From: Azorinus chamasolen
Taxonomy: Eukaryota > Mollusca > Bivalvia > Cardiida > Solecurtidae
Length of the DNA stretch: 64,000 nt
Direction of reading: 5' to 3'
NCBI GenBank assembly: GCA_963576725.1
Contig: OY755252.1
Span: forward strand, 29,902,578 to 29,966,577
Made by a program: the position numbers and the translations under genes
In this document: piece after piece, positions 25,490-35,566 of the stretch
Layout: each line of letters starts with the position of its first letter
How positions within the stretch are numbered: position 1 is the first letter of the stretch
The notes under the pieces: model-generated
Databases searched by the model: none
Seen by the model: the letters and a program-made list of their open reading frames with translations, nothing else
Told to the model about the DNA's origin: nothing

Positions 25490-26110
25490 TCACCAGGGCA
25501 CAGAGTGGTCAAGGTGAACCATTGTGATATTGCTGTGTCCGTCATCATTCTTGGTGATCAATTTACTGTTTATTGTTATGTCACCAGGGCTCAGAGTGCT
25601 CAAGGTGAACTATTGTGATATTGCTGTGTCCGTCTTCACTCTTGGTGAACAATTTACTGTATATTGCTAGCTCACCAGGGCACAAAGTGTCCAAGGTGAG
25701 ATGTTGTGATATTGGTGTGTCCAAGGTGAGCTGTTGTGATATTGATGTGTCCAAGGTGAGCTGATGTGATATTGATGTGTCTATCTTCGTTCTTGGTGAA
25801 CAATTTACTGTTTATTGTTAGCTCACTGGGGCACAAAGCGCCCAAGGTGAGCTATTAGGATATTGATGTGTCCGTCATCGTTCTTGGTGAATGAATTACC
25901 GTAACAATACCTCCTAAATGACATGGGCCAGTTGTAACCAAAGTTCTTACAGATGATCCTTGTAAGGTCTTCTTTGATTTTTGTTTAAAGAATAGAAATC
26001 CATGTAGAATGCTGGTTGCCAAGCAAAAAGAATCGATAAACTTTTAATAGACAATTTTCTTGTCTGACAGGAACATCTAAACCAATTTCAGTGTATTTGA
26101 CAGGAACCCT
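25490..26110. repeat. Cluster of P-type head sequences
   Basis: CACCAGGGCACAGAGTGG, CACCAGGGCTCAGAGTGC, CACCAGGGCACAAAGTGT and CACTGGGGCACAAAGCGC repeat about every 110-130 bp with TCTTGGTGAACAATTTACTG between. Then comes a single P body (TTGCCAAGCAAAAAGAATCG). Confidence 0.7.
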
Positions 26111-26149
26111 TTACCATAGTTGTTCAAACCATGTGGATTTGTTATATCT

Positions 26150-26224
26150 TTCTATTTATCACAATGGTTTCAAGAAGTGGTTATAACAGGCGTAGAAAGG
26201 CGTATTAATGGAGGAAAGGGTTAA
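26150..26224. mobile_element. TTAA-C right half with A-type end
   Basis: TCTATTTATCACAATGGTTT, then AGGCGTAGAAAGGCGTATTA, ending GGAAAGGGTTAA. Confidence 0.65.
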
Positions 26225-26374
26225 GCTTATCTCCATGGTACCTAATGTACTCATTTAGCCCTACAAACTGATGGAGAGGGGATATTAGGTGTAGGAATAC
26301 TGTGTGTATTTAGAGTATCATTTATGAGCTGTACAATGAAAAGTGCCTTTACTACATGGCCTGCTTCGAAATCT

Positions 26375-26620
26375 GAATGAAGAAATAGTTCCTTCAATTA
26401 CGAGACATTTCCTTTAGGAGATAACTCCTTAGCTTGGGAGATATTCCTCATGTTAGATGTTTCCTTGAATAAGAAGGCATTTCTTTCAGTTAGGAGACAT
26501 TTCTTTCAATTAGGAAGTAGTCCTTGAATTTGCATTAGGAGGCATTTCCTTGATTTAGGATATATTTCCATCAAGAGAGACATTCCTTCAATTAAGAGAC
26601 ATTTCCAATCAATAACACAT
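26375..26620. repeat. Degenerate short tandem repeat (GGAGACATTTCCTT)
   Basis: Ten or so imperfect copies of a 20-27 bp unit around TTAGGAGACATTTCCTTCAA, the most diverged tandem repeat in the window. Confidence 0.65.
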
Positions 26621-26689
26621 TTTCTCAACAGGTTTAATGTTAAGAGATGATATTACTGTAATTTTTAAATAGTTTTGTTATATCTGGCA

Positions 26690-26890
26690 TACTTCTCAAT
26701 GTTGTTATATTTTCTGGTCCTTTGGGGTCATTAGTATTGATGGTATAAGTTTTGAAAATTGATTTTGCTTAAGCTGGTGTTAGGGTAGTGTTGCACCTTT
26801 AATTACTACTCATGAAAAGACTCAATAAAACCGAGTCTGCAATTTTCTCTTTCCCATTACTACTTTTGCTTTCAAAGGATCACCCAATTT
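26690..26890 (-). repeat. Dispersed repeat, second copy at 54160-54430
   Basis: The complement contains GAAAGCAAAAGTAGTAATGG, AAAATTGCAGACTCGGTTTT and CATGAGTAGTAATTAAAG, matching the plus-strand copies in the NACHT gene intron. It may be a SINE-like family; no RNA polymerase III box was identified. Confidence 0.6.
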
Positions 26891-27059
26891 CAGAATATGT
26901 AGTTCTATATTGTATTGAAAAGATGTATTTATTCTGTGTTTCAAGGGGTTTGTAAAACTGAGCTGCACAAAAGGTCTGCATTGCATACAGAGCACACCTG
27001 GCAGATCAGCCATTAAAGAAATGATGCGATATCTGATCAAGTATTATACTGTATGGCAG

Positions 27060-27209
27060 GGTAACAGATGAACATGCATACTCGGACACTAAAATTGTCA
27101 TTTCTCCACCAAACCCTATGTTGTGACCAATCTTTAGTATTGTCTCTTCGAGACCATTTTAAAGAATGTTGACAACATAGGGTTTGGTGGAGAAATGAAG
27201 GAGTTATTT
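27060..27209. mobile_element. F element, truncated by a K element
   Basis: Arms TTCTCCACCAAACCCTATG and CATAGGGTTTGGTGGAGAA around TCTCTTCGAGACC; cut at 27209. Confidence 0.75.
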
Positions 27210-27702
27210 TTATGCCCCCGTTGACGATAGTCAGGGGGCATTATGTTTTGCATATGTCCGTCCGTCTGTCACGCTTTTAGGTGCAGTTGGTTGTTACAGT
27301 TTTTCAAGTGTTATAAGTCAGTAATTTCTACATTTATACTCATGAAACTTCATATACACATCAATTACCATCTGTGCTATCATTTGGCACCCCACCCATG
27401 ATGCCCGCAAGCCCAAGGTAAAGGTCAAATGACTTGGAAATTTTACGTGCAGTTGGTTGTCACATTTACGTGCAGTTTTTTGTCACAGTTTTTTCATTGT
27501 CTTATATCTCCCTAACCACGGTAGCTATTGCCATGGAATTGCATATACACATTAAACACCATCCATACTTTCATTGCACACCCAGCCCATGCTGCCTGCA
27601 AGCCCAAGTTCAAGGTCAAATGACTTGGAAATTTTACGTGCAGCTAGGCAAGCACCTACACGGGGGCATCACTGTGTCTTACAGACACAATTTTCTAGTT
27701 GA
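27209..27702. repeat. K element (ATGCCCCC...GGGGGCAT)
   Basis: Head ATGCCCCCGTTGACGATAGT with CAGGGGGCAT, two internal units sharing AAGGTCAAATGACTTGGAAA and TTTTACGTGCAGTT, and tail CGGGGGCATCACTGTGTC. Confidence 0.7.
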
Positions 27703-27867
27703 AAATGTTTTAATATACGGGTGTTATCTGAACCTCTGCTGTTTGGAAAGTAGAGAACAAATTACTACGGGCTGTAATGGGTGACAAACAGTGCTGACCT
27801 TGACCAGAGGTCGTGTGGGAGACTCAGTGTCTGGTCTGAGTCTGTATGGTTTGCATTGCAATGACCC

Positions 27868-29664
27868 TTTTTAGCTCACCAGAGCACAAAGTGCTCAGGG
27901 TGAGCTTTTGTGATCGCCTGTTGTCCGTCGTCCGTCGGTGTGCGTCATCTGTCGTCAACAATTTGAACCTTTAAAAATCTTCTCCTCTGAATCTACTGGG
28001 TTCTCAACTTTCATCTTTGGCACATAGCATCATATTCAGTTTCTGTACATAAGTTATAAAAATTATGCCCCTGGGGTCAAAATTGGCCATGCCCCAGGGG
28101 TGCCTTGTTTTCAATAGAAATATATAGTAAAACTTTGAAAATCTTCTCCTCTGAAACTGGAAGGTTCTTAGCTTTCATATTTGGCACATGGCATCATATT
28201 CAGGTCCTCTACAAAAGTTATATAAATTATGCCCCTGGGGTAAAAAATGGCCCCGCCCCAGGGATGGCTAGTTTTCAATAGAAACATATAGGCAAAACTT
28301 TGAAAATCTTCTTCTCTTAAGCTGGAAGGTTCAAAGTTTTCATATTTGGCCCGTAGTATGATGTTCAGGTCCTCTACAAAAGTTATATAAATTATGTCGC
28401 TGGGGTCAAAATTGGATCGGCCCCAAGGGTAGCCAGTTTTCAATATAAACATATAGTGTAAACTTTGGAAATCTTCTTCTCTGAAACTGGAAGGTTCTCA
28501 GCTTTCATATTTGGCACATAGCACCATGTTCGACTCCTCTACAACAGTTATATAAATTATGCCCCTGGGGTCAAAAATGACCCCGCCCCAGGGGTGGCTT
28601 GTTTTCAATACAAACATATAGTGAAAACTTTGAAAATCTTCTCCTCTGAAAATGGAAGGTTCTCAGCTTTCATATTTGGCACATGGCATCATGTTCAGGT
28701 CCTTTACAAAAATTATATAAATTATGTCCCTGGGGTCGAAATTGGCCCCGCCCCAGGGGTAGCCACTTTTCAATAGAAACATATAGTGCAAACTTTGGAA
28801 ATCTTCTCCTCTGAAACTAGAGAACATGGAAATCTTCTCCTCTGAAACTAGAAGGTTCTCAGCTTTCATATTTGGCACATACATGTAAAAATGACCCCGC
28901 CCCAGGGGTGGCTTGTTTTCAATACAAACATATAGTGAAAACTTTGAAAATCTTCTCCTCTGAAAATGGAAGGTTCTCAGCTTTCATATTTGGCACATGG
29001 CATCATGTTCATGTCCTCTACAAAAGTTATATGAATTATGCTCCTGGGCTCGAAATTGGCCCCGCTCCAGGGGTAGCCAGTTTTCAATAGAAACATATAG
29101 TGAAAACTTTGAAAATCTTCTCCTCTGAAACTGGAAGGTTCTCAGCTTCCATATTTGACACATAGCATCATGTTCATGTCCTCTACAAAAGTTATATAAT
29201 TTATGCCCCAGGGGTAAAAATTGGCCCCGCCCAGGGGTAGCCTGTTTTCAATAGAAACATATAGTGCAAACTTTGAAAATCTTCTCCTCTGAAACTGGAA
29301 GGTAGGTTCTCAGCTTCCATATTTGGCACATAGCATCATGTTCAGGTCCTCTACAAAAATTATATAAATTATACCCCTGGGTTCAAAATTGGCCCTGCCG
29401 CTGGGATAGCCAGTTTTCAATAGAAACATATGGTGCCAACTTTGAAAATCTTCTCCTCTGAATCTACAAGGTTCTCAGCTTTCATATTTGGCATATAGCA
29501 TCATGTTCAGGTCCTCTATAAAAGTTATATGAATTATGGCCCTGGGGACAAAATTGGTTCGCCCCAGGAGTAGCCATTTTTCAATAGAAACATATAGTGA
29601 AAACTCTGAAAATCTTCTCCTCTGATTGTCTGGTGAGCGCTTCAGGGCCATTCTGGCCCTCATG
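27868..29664. repeat. P element 2: hairpin head plus about 165-bp units
   Basis: Head GCTCACCAGAGCACAAAGTG plus CTCAGGGTGAGC. At least eight units with CCTCTACAAAAGTTATATAA, GGCCCCGCCCCAGGGG and CTTCTCCTCTGAAACTGGAA; one unit is partly deleted near 28820-28890. Tail GGGCCATTCTGGCCCTCATG is a hairpin. Open frames on both strands follow the repeat. Confidence 0.85.
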
Positions 29665-29701
29665 TTTCACAGAATAAGAGGCACATATATATACACCGAT
29701 A

Positions 29702-29900
29702 CAGTAAAACCCCTCTAAACTGAACATTTAATTTAGTATATCGGCTAGCAGCTTAAAGCAGGATAAAAGTCATGTAGAAAGCTCCTCTGGGAGCTTTCTG
29801 CATGACTTTCACCCTGCATTAAGGAGCCACCTGAAACAGCCACCTAAAAATATCTGAAGTTTTCTCTTCTTGAATTCTGGTTTAGAGGGTTTTTACACTG
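29702..29900. mobile_element. TA-I element
   Basis: CAGTAAAACCCCTCTAAACT to GGGTTTTTACACTG; centre AAAGCTCCTCTGGGAGCTTT (core 29781-29794) with GCATTAAGGAGCCACCTG arm. Confidence 0.85.
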
Positions 29901-29970
29901 TAATTGATTCTAATGTTATATGTGATATGATTCAGCGATATATGTCAATCAGATGAGACTCTTTGCCTCA

Positions 29971-30266
29971 TTAACCCGTTCCCATGATGAATATTCATAT
30001 ACGAAATAATGACGTCATGAATATTAATAACATTATTTTTATTTGTATTGGCATATGCACACATGACATTTTGGCTCAGACAGAAACTGTAGAATCTGGC
30101 CCCGCTTTCACAAACGATCTCATTTGTGAAAGCGGGGCCAGATCTATATTACACCATAAGCAAACACAGCAGACCCTGATCAGACGGCTCCTATAGGAGC
30201 CGTCTGATCTGGGTCTACTCTGTTTGCATATGCGTCAAAATGTGCTTACATAAGGGAAAGGGTTAA
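29971..30266. mobile_element. TTAA MITE: A left half, B right half, with a 46-bp nested hairpin
   Basis: Left end TTAACCCGTTCCCATGATGA and A-type arm; perfect palindrome centred 30187-30200; right end GCGTCAAAATGTGCTTACAT then GGGAAAGGGTTAA is B-type. A mini foldback interrupts GAATC|GATCT. Confidence 0.82.
30093..30143. mobile_element. Miniature foldback, about 46 bp
   Basis: GGCCCCGCTTTCACAAA pairs perfectly with TTTGTGAAAGCGGGGCC across CGATCTCAT. Other A copies read GAATCAGATCTATA here, so this is an insertion. Confidence 0.75.
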
Positions 30267-30371
30267 AGCACAGTGTAGAACAGTTTGTATCCAGATGATA
30301 TGCCAAGTAACTCTGCATTAAATCTTTATCCAAACTGCTTGCACAGATAACGATAATTTGCTCATAGCATG

Positions 30372-30597
30372 TTAACCCATTCTCTCCGACTGATGCCTTT
30401 TCGTGCCTCTGTAAAACTCATTATTTGAAACCATTCTGATAAATAGAGCATTTGTTCCATAAGAGCAAATCCTCTAATTATCACAATGGTTTCAAAACTA
30501 CTTAATTCTAAAATTCTCCTTTTCTATCATTAATGCACCTTTTCTGTGGATTAAATCAAAGAGGTTGGGTCTAAAATTAGTCTAGGAGGGAAACTGA
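30372..30597. mobile_element. TTAA-C MITE, diverged
   Basis: TTAACCCATTCTCTCCGACT; arms ACCATTCTGATAAATAGAGC / ATTATCACAATGGTTTCAAA; right TTAA lost. Confidence 0.75.
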
Positions 30598-30951
30598 AGA
30601 GGTTGCTGAGAAACAAACATTGTAGAGCCTGATTTAGTTGATCTGGATCTACACTGTTACCAGACAAGGTCGTTATTCACTTCTGCTGTATGTAGTGAAG
30701 ACCCTGATTAGACTTATGTTTTGAAGTACACCAACTAAACTTGGACTGCACTGTTTGTCATCTGTTTGAGCAAGGTGTCCTTTACCTGTCATGTTGATTG
30801 TTTTGAGCTGTTTAATGCTCATTTGTTGATTATATGTGATTTATTTATCAAGTTTTTATAGATTTTCATAATATATTATTGTTGTTTTGTTAACATATTA
30901 ATACATTAATGAAAATGTTAAAGGAAAATTCAAACTGGTTCCCTTTTTACC

Positions 30952-31126
30952 ATAGAACCTGTCTTTAAGTGGTCAAAAAGGGCTCTAATTATGGGTCTGT
31001 AAGGCAGGTGGTAGCTTAATATAAGTCAAACATAAGACAGAAAGCTCATATAAGAGCTTTTTGCATTACCTTTGCTCTGCATTAAGCAATCACCTGCTTT
31101 TTAAGACTTCTCTGTTCAATAAATGA
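30952..31126. mobile_element. TA-I element, diverged ends
   Basis: ATAGAACCTGTCTTTAAGTG; AAAGCTCATATAAGAGCTTT centre; GCATTAAGCAATCACCTGC arm. Confidence 0.7.
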
Positions 31127-31129
31127 ATG

Positions 31130-31366
31130 GCCCTTTCCCTCATGTTTTCATGCCTTTGCAAACAGATTAGACCCAGATCAGACGGCTCCTAGAGGAGCCG
31201 TCTGATCAGGGTCTGTTCTGTTTGCTAATAGAATTTGATAGATCTGTTTCTTCACTTTCTAAAATGGCTACAATGTACCACCTCCCATAATTCATTATAA
31301 CTATATTTGCCATGAATAGTCAGTAGGTACTGGAATTTGTAATAAACATAGAACAGGGAAAGGGAA
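31130..31366. mobile_element. TTAA-B MITE, reverse orientation
   Basis: CCCTTTCCCTCATGTTTTCA, perfect palindrome GACGGCTCCTAGAGGAGCCGTC, right half to ACATAGAACAGGGAAAGG; terminal TTAA lost. Confidence 0.88.
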
Positions 31367-31544
31367 AGGCTAAACTTGGTCTGCACTATATCTGTATCTA
31401 TCTGTCTCTGTATCTATATGTCATAGAATCCTATAAAAGCTTTTACACGACTGTTATTCAACTGTCTGAGCAAGGTGTCCATTACCTGTCATATTGACTT
31501 TGATGTGTGGTTAGAATGCTCATTTGTTGATTATATGTGATTTA

Positions 31545-31788
31545 TTAACCTTTTACTCCATGAATATTCATAAAAGAAATAATGAGTTCATGAATATTAT
31601 TGAGATTAATTGTTATAAAAGTACATGGGCATAGGAATGATTGGCCTTGGCAGAAACTAATAGAATCATATCTATATTATAAGTATACAGAGCAGACCCT
31701 GATCAGACGGCTCCAACAGGAACCGTCTGATTTGGATCTACTCTATTTGCAAGGGCGTAGAAAGGCGTATTTGTGGAGTAAAGGGTAA
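31545..31788. mobile_element. TTAA-A MITE
   Basis: TTAACCTTTTACTCCATGAA to TTGTGGAGTAAAGGGTAA; palindrome GACGGCTCCAACAGGAACCG. Confidence 0.9.
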
Positions 31789-31907
31789 TCAAACTTTTGT
31801 AGGCGCATTTCACAAGATATTGTTGTTTTGTTGTCAAATTTAATATTTTAATGAAAATGTTATAGAAAAATTCAAACTACGTTTTGTGTAGTTTCCTTAT
31901 TGTTCAA

Positions 31908-32257
31908 CATACAGTGAACCCTCGATACAACGGAGCTGTTTGTTTCCAGACATTTTGCTGGTATAATGAGATTGCCGTTATAACTAGCTTAAATATGAAA
32001 GGAACCATGTGGCCAGTTTTAAACTAGTACCAACAGGTGAACGCTTAATGCAGAACACAAGAAGTGCAAAAAGCTCCCAAAGGGAGCTTTTTGCTTTTCT
32101 TGTGTTCTGCATTAAGCGATCACCTGTCTTATTGGCATTACACCTAAATATTCAGTGGTTGTTTCAAAGACTTAACGGTAATTTTGTTTAAATGCATACT
32201 GCCGGTATAACGAGGGTGCCATTGTAACGAATGCCGGTATAATGAGGGTTCATTGTA
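31908..32257. mobile_element. TA-J element
   Basis: CAGTGAACCCTCGATACAAC to AATGAGGGTTCATTG. Central palindrome GAACACAAGAAGTGCAAAAA / TTTTTGCTTTTCTTGTGTTC around AGCTCCCAAAGGGAGCT. Internal TACCGGCATT-like words near the right end are repeated. Confidence 0.78.
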
Positions 32258-32286
32258 TTATTCGGACATACAAACCTACGCAATTA

Positions 32287-32352
32287 GTGCAGATCCTGAT
32301 CAAACTAACAGCTCATGAAGGAGCAGTTTGATCAGGGTTTTCACTGTTTGCA
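32287..32352. repeat. Isolated hairpin of the GATCAGGG type
   Basis: TGCAGATCCTGATCAAACT and AGTTTGATCAGGGTTTTCAC pair around GCTCATGAAGGAGC. Outer arms of a MITE are not visible. Confidence 0.6.
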
Positions 32353-32476
32353 ACCATGTCATTTTAATTTGAAGTTCTCCAAAATGATGTCAGATTGAAT
32401 ATTTGAGCTTCACAAACCGAAGGAGAAAGCAGAGTAGGTGTCAGAATATTTAGTGTGAATATGATGTGTTTGTTAC

Positions 32477-32678
32477 CTGACCAGGGTTAATAGTTCCTGT
32501 GATAACAGTATAGGGTTTTTTGTAGTTATTCCCCTTCAGATCTGCGATCGGGGCTCTGATGGTTGGTTTGTATGTAATTACTTTAACCTCGATAACATGT
32601 TTTTGTAGTTTAGTAATTATATTAATTATCTCTTGTATACATTCATGGGTGTCTTCATCTTCATATTTACAAGTTTTC
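32477..32678 (-). CDS. Possible orphan exon, product unknown
   Basis: On the minus strand, an acceptor-like ATTATAG at 32679-32685 precedes 202 nt that stay open and end at a good donor, CAG|GTAACA (32471-32476). The predicted 67 residues include KTCKYEDEDTHECIQEIINI and, later, VKVITYKPTIRAPIADLKGN then NYKKPYTVITGTINPGQ. The mixed charged and aliphatic composition looks coded rather than repeat-derived. The acceptor's pyrimidine tract is weak, the family was not recognised, and no other exon of the same gene was found with confidence. Confidence 0.4.
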
Positions 32679-32762
32679 CTATAATATTGACTTTTGTAAA
32701 ACATCCGATATCTTCAGAATTTGTCTTTTGATCTTTATGCAAGTTTTTGCACGGAAACCTAG

Positions 32763-32991
32763 TTAACCCATTACCTCATAGACTATTTTTAGATACAGCC
32801 TTTTTGAATAAATCTACCGAAAAGTAGCATTAACTGGAGAAAAGGAAACTTTTAGAATTTTGTAGTTTGAAACCATTGTGATAAATAGAGCATTTGCTCC
32901 TATAGGAGCAAATGCTCTATTTATCACAATGGTTTCACAAAGTGACTTTTACAGAGTCGTCAAAAGTCGTCAATATGAGGGAATGGGTTAA
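32763..32991. mobile_element. TTAA-C MITE, best-preserved copy
   Basis: TTAACCCATTACCTCATAGA to TATGAGGGAATGGGTTAA, 229 bp; a perfect 66-bp palindrome of ACCATTGTGATAAATAGAGC arms with core at 32896-32909. Confidence 0.95.
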
Positions 32992-33000
32992 AGTGTTCTC

Positions 33001-33111
33001 AACACATTCAGTCCTGGTGAGGCATTTATGTTTACATTTGCAAATGGTTTTGATCCTGATGAAATGCCAAGTAACTTAACGTCTCATCAGGATCCAAACT
33101 GTTTAGTTTCA
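33001..33111. mobile_element. TTAA-H palindrome fragment
   Basis: TTTTGATCCTGATGAAATGC and GTCTCATCAGGATCCAAACT; ends decayed. Confidence 0.6.
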
Positions 33112-33170
33112 AATCACATTTATGTAAAGAAACTGAAAGATGGTTGTATAGTTTTAGTACATATTTTGGT

Positions 33171-33289
33171 AGAAACTGTTGAGTTAAAAATATTGTAGCA
33201 GACCTTAATCAGACTACTCCTACAGGAGCCATCTGATCAGGGTTTACTCTGTTCACAAAGGTGTAAAAAAGCGTTTATATGAGGGTGTT
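33171..33289. mobile_element. TTAA-A/B palindrome with right end
   Basis: AGCAGACCTTAATCAGACTA, CTCCTACAGGAGCC, then GCGTTTATATGAGGG. Confidence 0.65.
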
Positions 33290-33540
33290 TATTCTTCTTT
33301 ACTAAAAGTTAAGATTTGCAAGGTTTTATCATGTTTACAATAACAAAACCAATTATTTTGTTTTATATATCTCTCTATATATATATACATGTATATATTT
33401 ATCAGATTTAATTGTCACCTGCTGTAGCAGGATAATACTAAGGGATTACTGGTCCTTTGTCTGTCTGGTCTGTCTGTCATTCTATCTGTCTGTCTGGTCT
33501 TTCTGTCAAACATATTACATAATGCCTGTAACTTATTAAA

Positions 33541-33995
33541 CAAGATGTGTTTGTGAAACACTATGCCCCCCTCAAATATTTGACCTCTGACCTTGAAGGA
33601 TGACCTTGACCTTGACATGTCACCCCTCTATCTGTACTGGCTCAAAAGTTAAGACCAATGTTAAGGTTGCGTTAAAGTTACAGATAAAGAAACAGACAAT
33701 TTGACCTTTGACCCTGAAGGATGACCTGGACCTTGGCATGCCACCCCTCAAAATGTGCAGCCTCATGAGATACACAAGCATGCCAAATATCAAGTCTCTA
33801 TCTCTACTGGTCCAAAATTTATGGCCAATGTTAAAGTCGATGATTTGACCCATATATTTGACCTCTGACCTTGAAGGATGACCTTGACCTTGACATGTCA
33901 CCCCTCAAAAGTTATGACCAATGTTAAGTGCTGACAAACAGACAGACAGGGCAAAAACAATATGCCCCCTAACTATCGTCAATGGGGGCATAAAA
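33541..33995 (-). repeat. K element, reverse orientation
   Basis: TGTGTTTGTGAAACACTATGCCC at the left (split wording: TGTTTGTGAAACACTATGCC) and CTATCGTCAATGGGGGCATA at the right match reversed K ends. Internal units share TTTGACCTCTGACCTTGAAG and GACCTTGACCTTGACATG about 130-150 bp apart. Frames on the minus strand are repeat-derived. Confidence 0.7.
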
Positions 33996-34093
33996 ATAAT
34001 TTGTTTGAGACTTCAGCTGGTGACACGTGTGTTCTTTTGAACTCACTTGTTATATTATTTGAACTATCTTGTTATATTATTTGAACTCTCTTG

Positions 34094-34252
34094 TTATATT
34101 ATTTTTATTTTTAGCTTTTCTATTTTTGAAAGAAAAAAAAAGTTATGGTCATAATTATCTCGGACATCCATGTGATCGTTGTCGTCGTCAAGAATCTTTA
34201 AAGAGTGTTGGCAGCCGCATGTGTTGCACTCGTTTAGTGTTATGAAGTTTTT
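34094..34252 (-). other. Open minus-strand stretch, weak exon candidate
   Basis: After TAACTTTCAG on the minus strand the frame reads KNFITLNECNTCGCQHSLKI and LDDDNDHMDVRDNYDHNF. Non-repetitive and protein-like, but no donor was confirmed. It could be upstream of the orphan exon at 32477-32678. Confidence 0.2.
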
Positions 34253-34424
34253 CTGAAAGTTATCCAAGTATATGTATTCCCTCATTATTTTATAATACTG
34301 ACACCCAGTCAGAGATATATGGCACTGACAATATATATAAATATATATCTAGCATCTGCATCACGTGATACTACTTTCCACGCCGTATTTTCAGAGTGCA
34401 ATAACCCACCCATGTGTAACTATA

Positions 34425-34762
34425 GAGTCCACTCAGTATGAAAGGCTTAACCCTTTCGCTGCCAAACTCTGTCGTCTGCTAACTTTGTCGTCTGCTACAA
34501 TTTTTCATTCTTTTGATTTTCTTCATTTTTGTTTCAAAAACATAGTAACAGTAACAATCAGTTTGGATCCTGATGAGACGCCGAGTTACTCGGCGTCTCA
34601 TCTGGATCCAAACTGTTTGCATAGGTAATCACAGATCCGGCATTGGCAGCGAAAGGGTTAAACTTGCTAGAAGATTTTAAATGATAAACAGTGCAGACCC
34701 TGATCAGGACCCTTCAAGGAATCCTCTGATCTTTATACATGTATACACTGTTGGCAAGCAAA
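34425..34762. mobile_element. N element split by an H MITE
   Basis: GAGTCCACTCAGTATGAAAG before and TTGCTAGAAGATTTTAAATG, ACAGTGCAGACCCTGATCAG after the insertion; compare the uninterrupted N at 50812-50945. Confidence 0.65.
34447..34661. mobile_element. TTAA-H MITE, full length
   Basis: TTAACCCTTTCGCTGCCAA to GCAGCGAAAGGGTTAA, 215 bp; perfect arms CAGTTTGGATCCTGATGAGA / CTCATCTGGATCCAAACTG meeting at GCCGAGTTACTCGGC. Confidence 0.92.
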
Positions 34763-34846
34763 TATTTTTGCATGTAGGTTTCACAATCAAAAGATTAAAT
34801 GTGTAATTAATGCACCCATGAGTCCATTAATAACATTTATGTCCCT

Positions 34847-35067
34847 TTAACTCATTCTCTCCTAGGCTATTTTTAGACTCAACCTCTTTGAATGTATCTA
34901 TCGAAAAGGAGCATTAACTAGAGGAAAGGAAAAATTTAGAATTTTGTAGTTTGAAACCATTGTGATACAGTATTTGCTCCTATAGGAGCAAATGCTTTAT
35001 CACAATGGTTTCATAAAGTGGCTTCTATAGATGTGCAAAACTGCGTCACTAGGGGATAATGTATTAA
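34847..35067. mobile_element. TTAA-C MITE
   Basis: TTAACTCATTCTCTCCTAGG; palindrome TTTGCTCCTATAGGAGCAAA with a short deletion in both outer arms; ends GGGGATAATGTATTAA. Confidence 0.85.
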
Positions 35068-35252
35068 CTCTTTGCACGCTAGCGGTGAGACTGATTACCT
35101 ATGCAAACATCATAATGCGGCGTCTCATCACGATCCAAACTGTTTGCCATCTTGACCATATTTTTGCCAAAAAAATGAGAGAAAGTTTATTTTAAGAATT
35201 GAAGCAGACGACAATTGTTGCAGACGAATTACTTAGCGTGCAAAGAGTCAAT
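35064..35252. mobile_element. TTAA-H-like MITE sharing its TTAA with the C copy
   Basis: TTAACTCTTTGCACGCTAGC to GCGTGCAAAGAGTCAA; GCGGCGTCTCATCACGATCC right arm; CAGACGACAATTGTTGCAG subterminal. Confidence 0.8.
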
Positions 35253-35263
35253 AAACTGCTAGT

Positions 35264-35453
35264 TTAACCCTTTTGCTGTTGAGAAATGTAGGAAATAATA
35301 ACATGAATATTTATTAGCTCAATTTTAATAATATAAACTTTTCAAGAGAATGTATTGCTGTAAACTGTAAAATCTATATCGTGTCAAAAGCAATCAGGAG
35401 CCGTCTGATCTGGGTCTGCTCTGTTTGCAAATGAATATGAAGGAAAGAATTAA
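35264..35453. mobile_element. TTAA MITE, A left and B right, palindrome left arm lost
   Basis: TTAACCCTTTTGCTGTTGAG; jumps to CAGGAGCCGTCTGATCTGGG; ends ATGAAGGAAAGAATTAA. Confidence 0.8.
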
Positions 35454-35566
35454 ATATTTACGATAGACCCAACCTGTTATGAAAAATGATTTACTAATAT
35501 TTCTTTTACTGTTATACATTACTATGGCAAATACAATTATAAGTCTATGATAGTTTATAGGCAAAC

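Larger units (their letters stand above)
30745..31895. repeat. Local tandem duplication, one copy with a MITE
   Basis: 30745-30942 and 31371-31895 share AGCAAGGTGTCC, TACCTGTCAT, TGCTCATTTGTTGATTATAT and ATTGTTGTTTTGTT plus AATGAAAATGTTA. An A MITE (31545-31788) sits only in the second copy. Confidence 0.75.

Noticed and set aside
28168..29663. Several 60-94 codon frames on both strands
   Set aside because: All follow the 165-bp P-array units.
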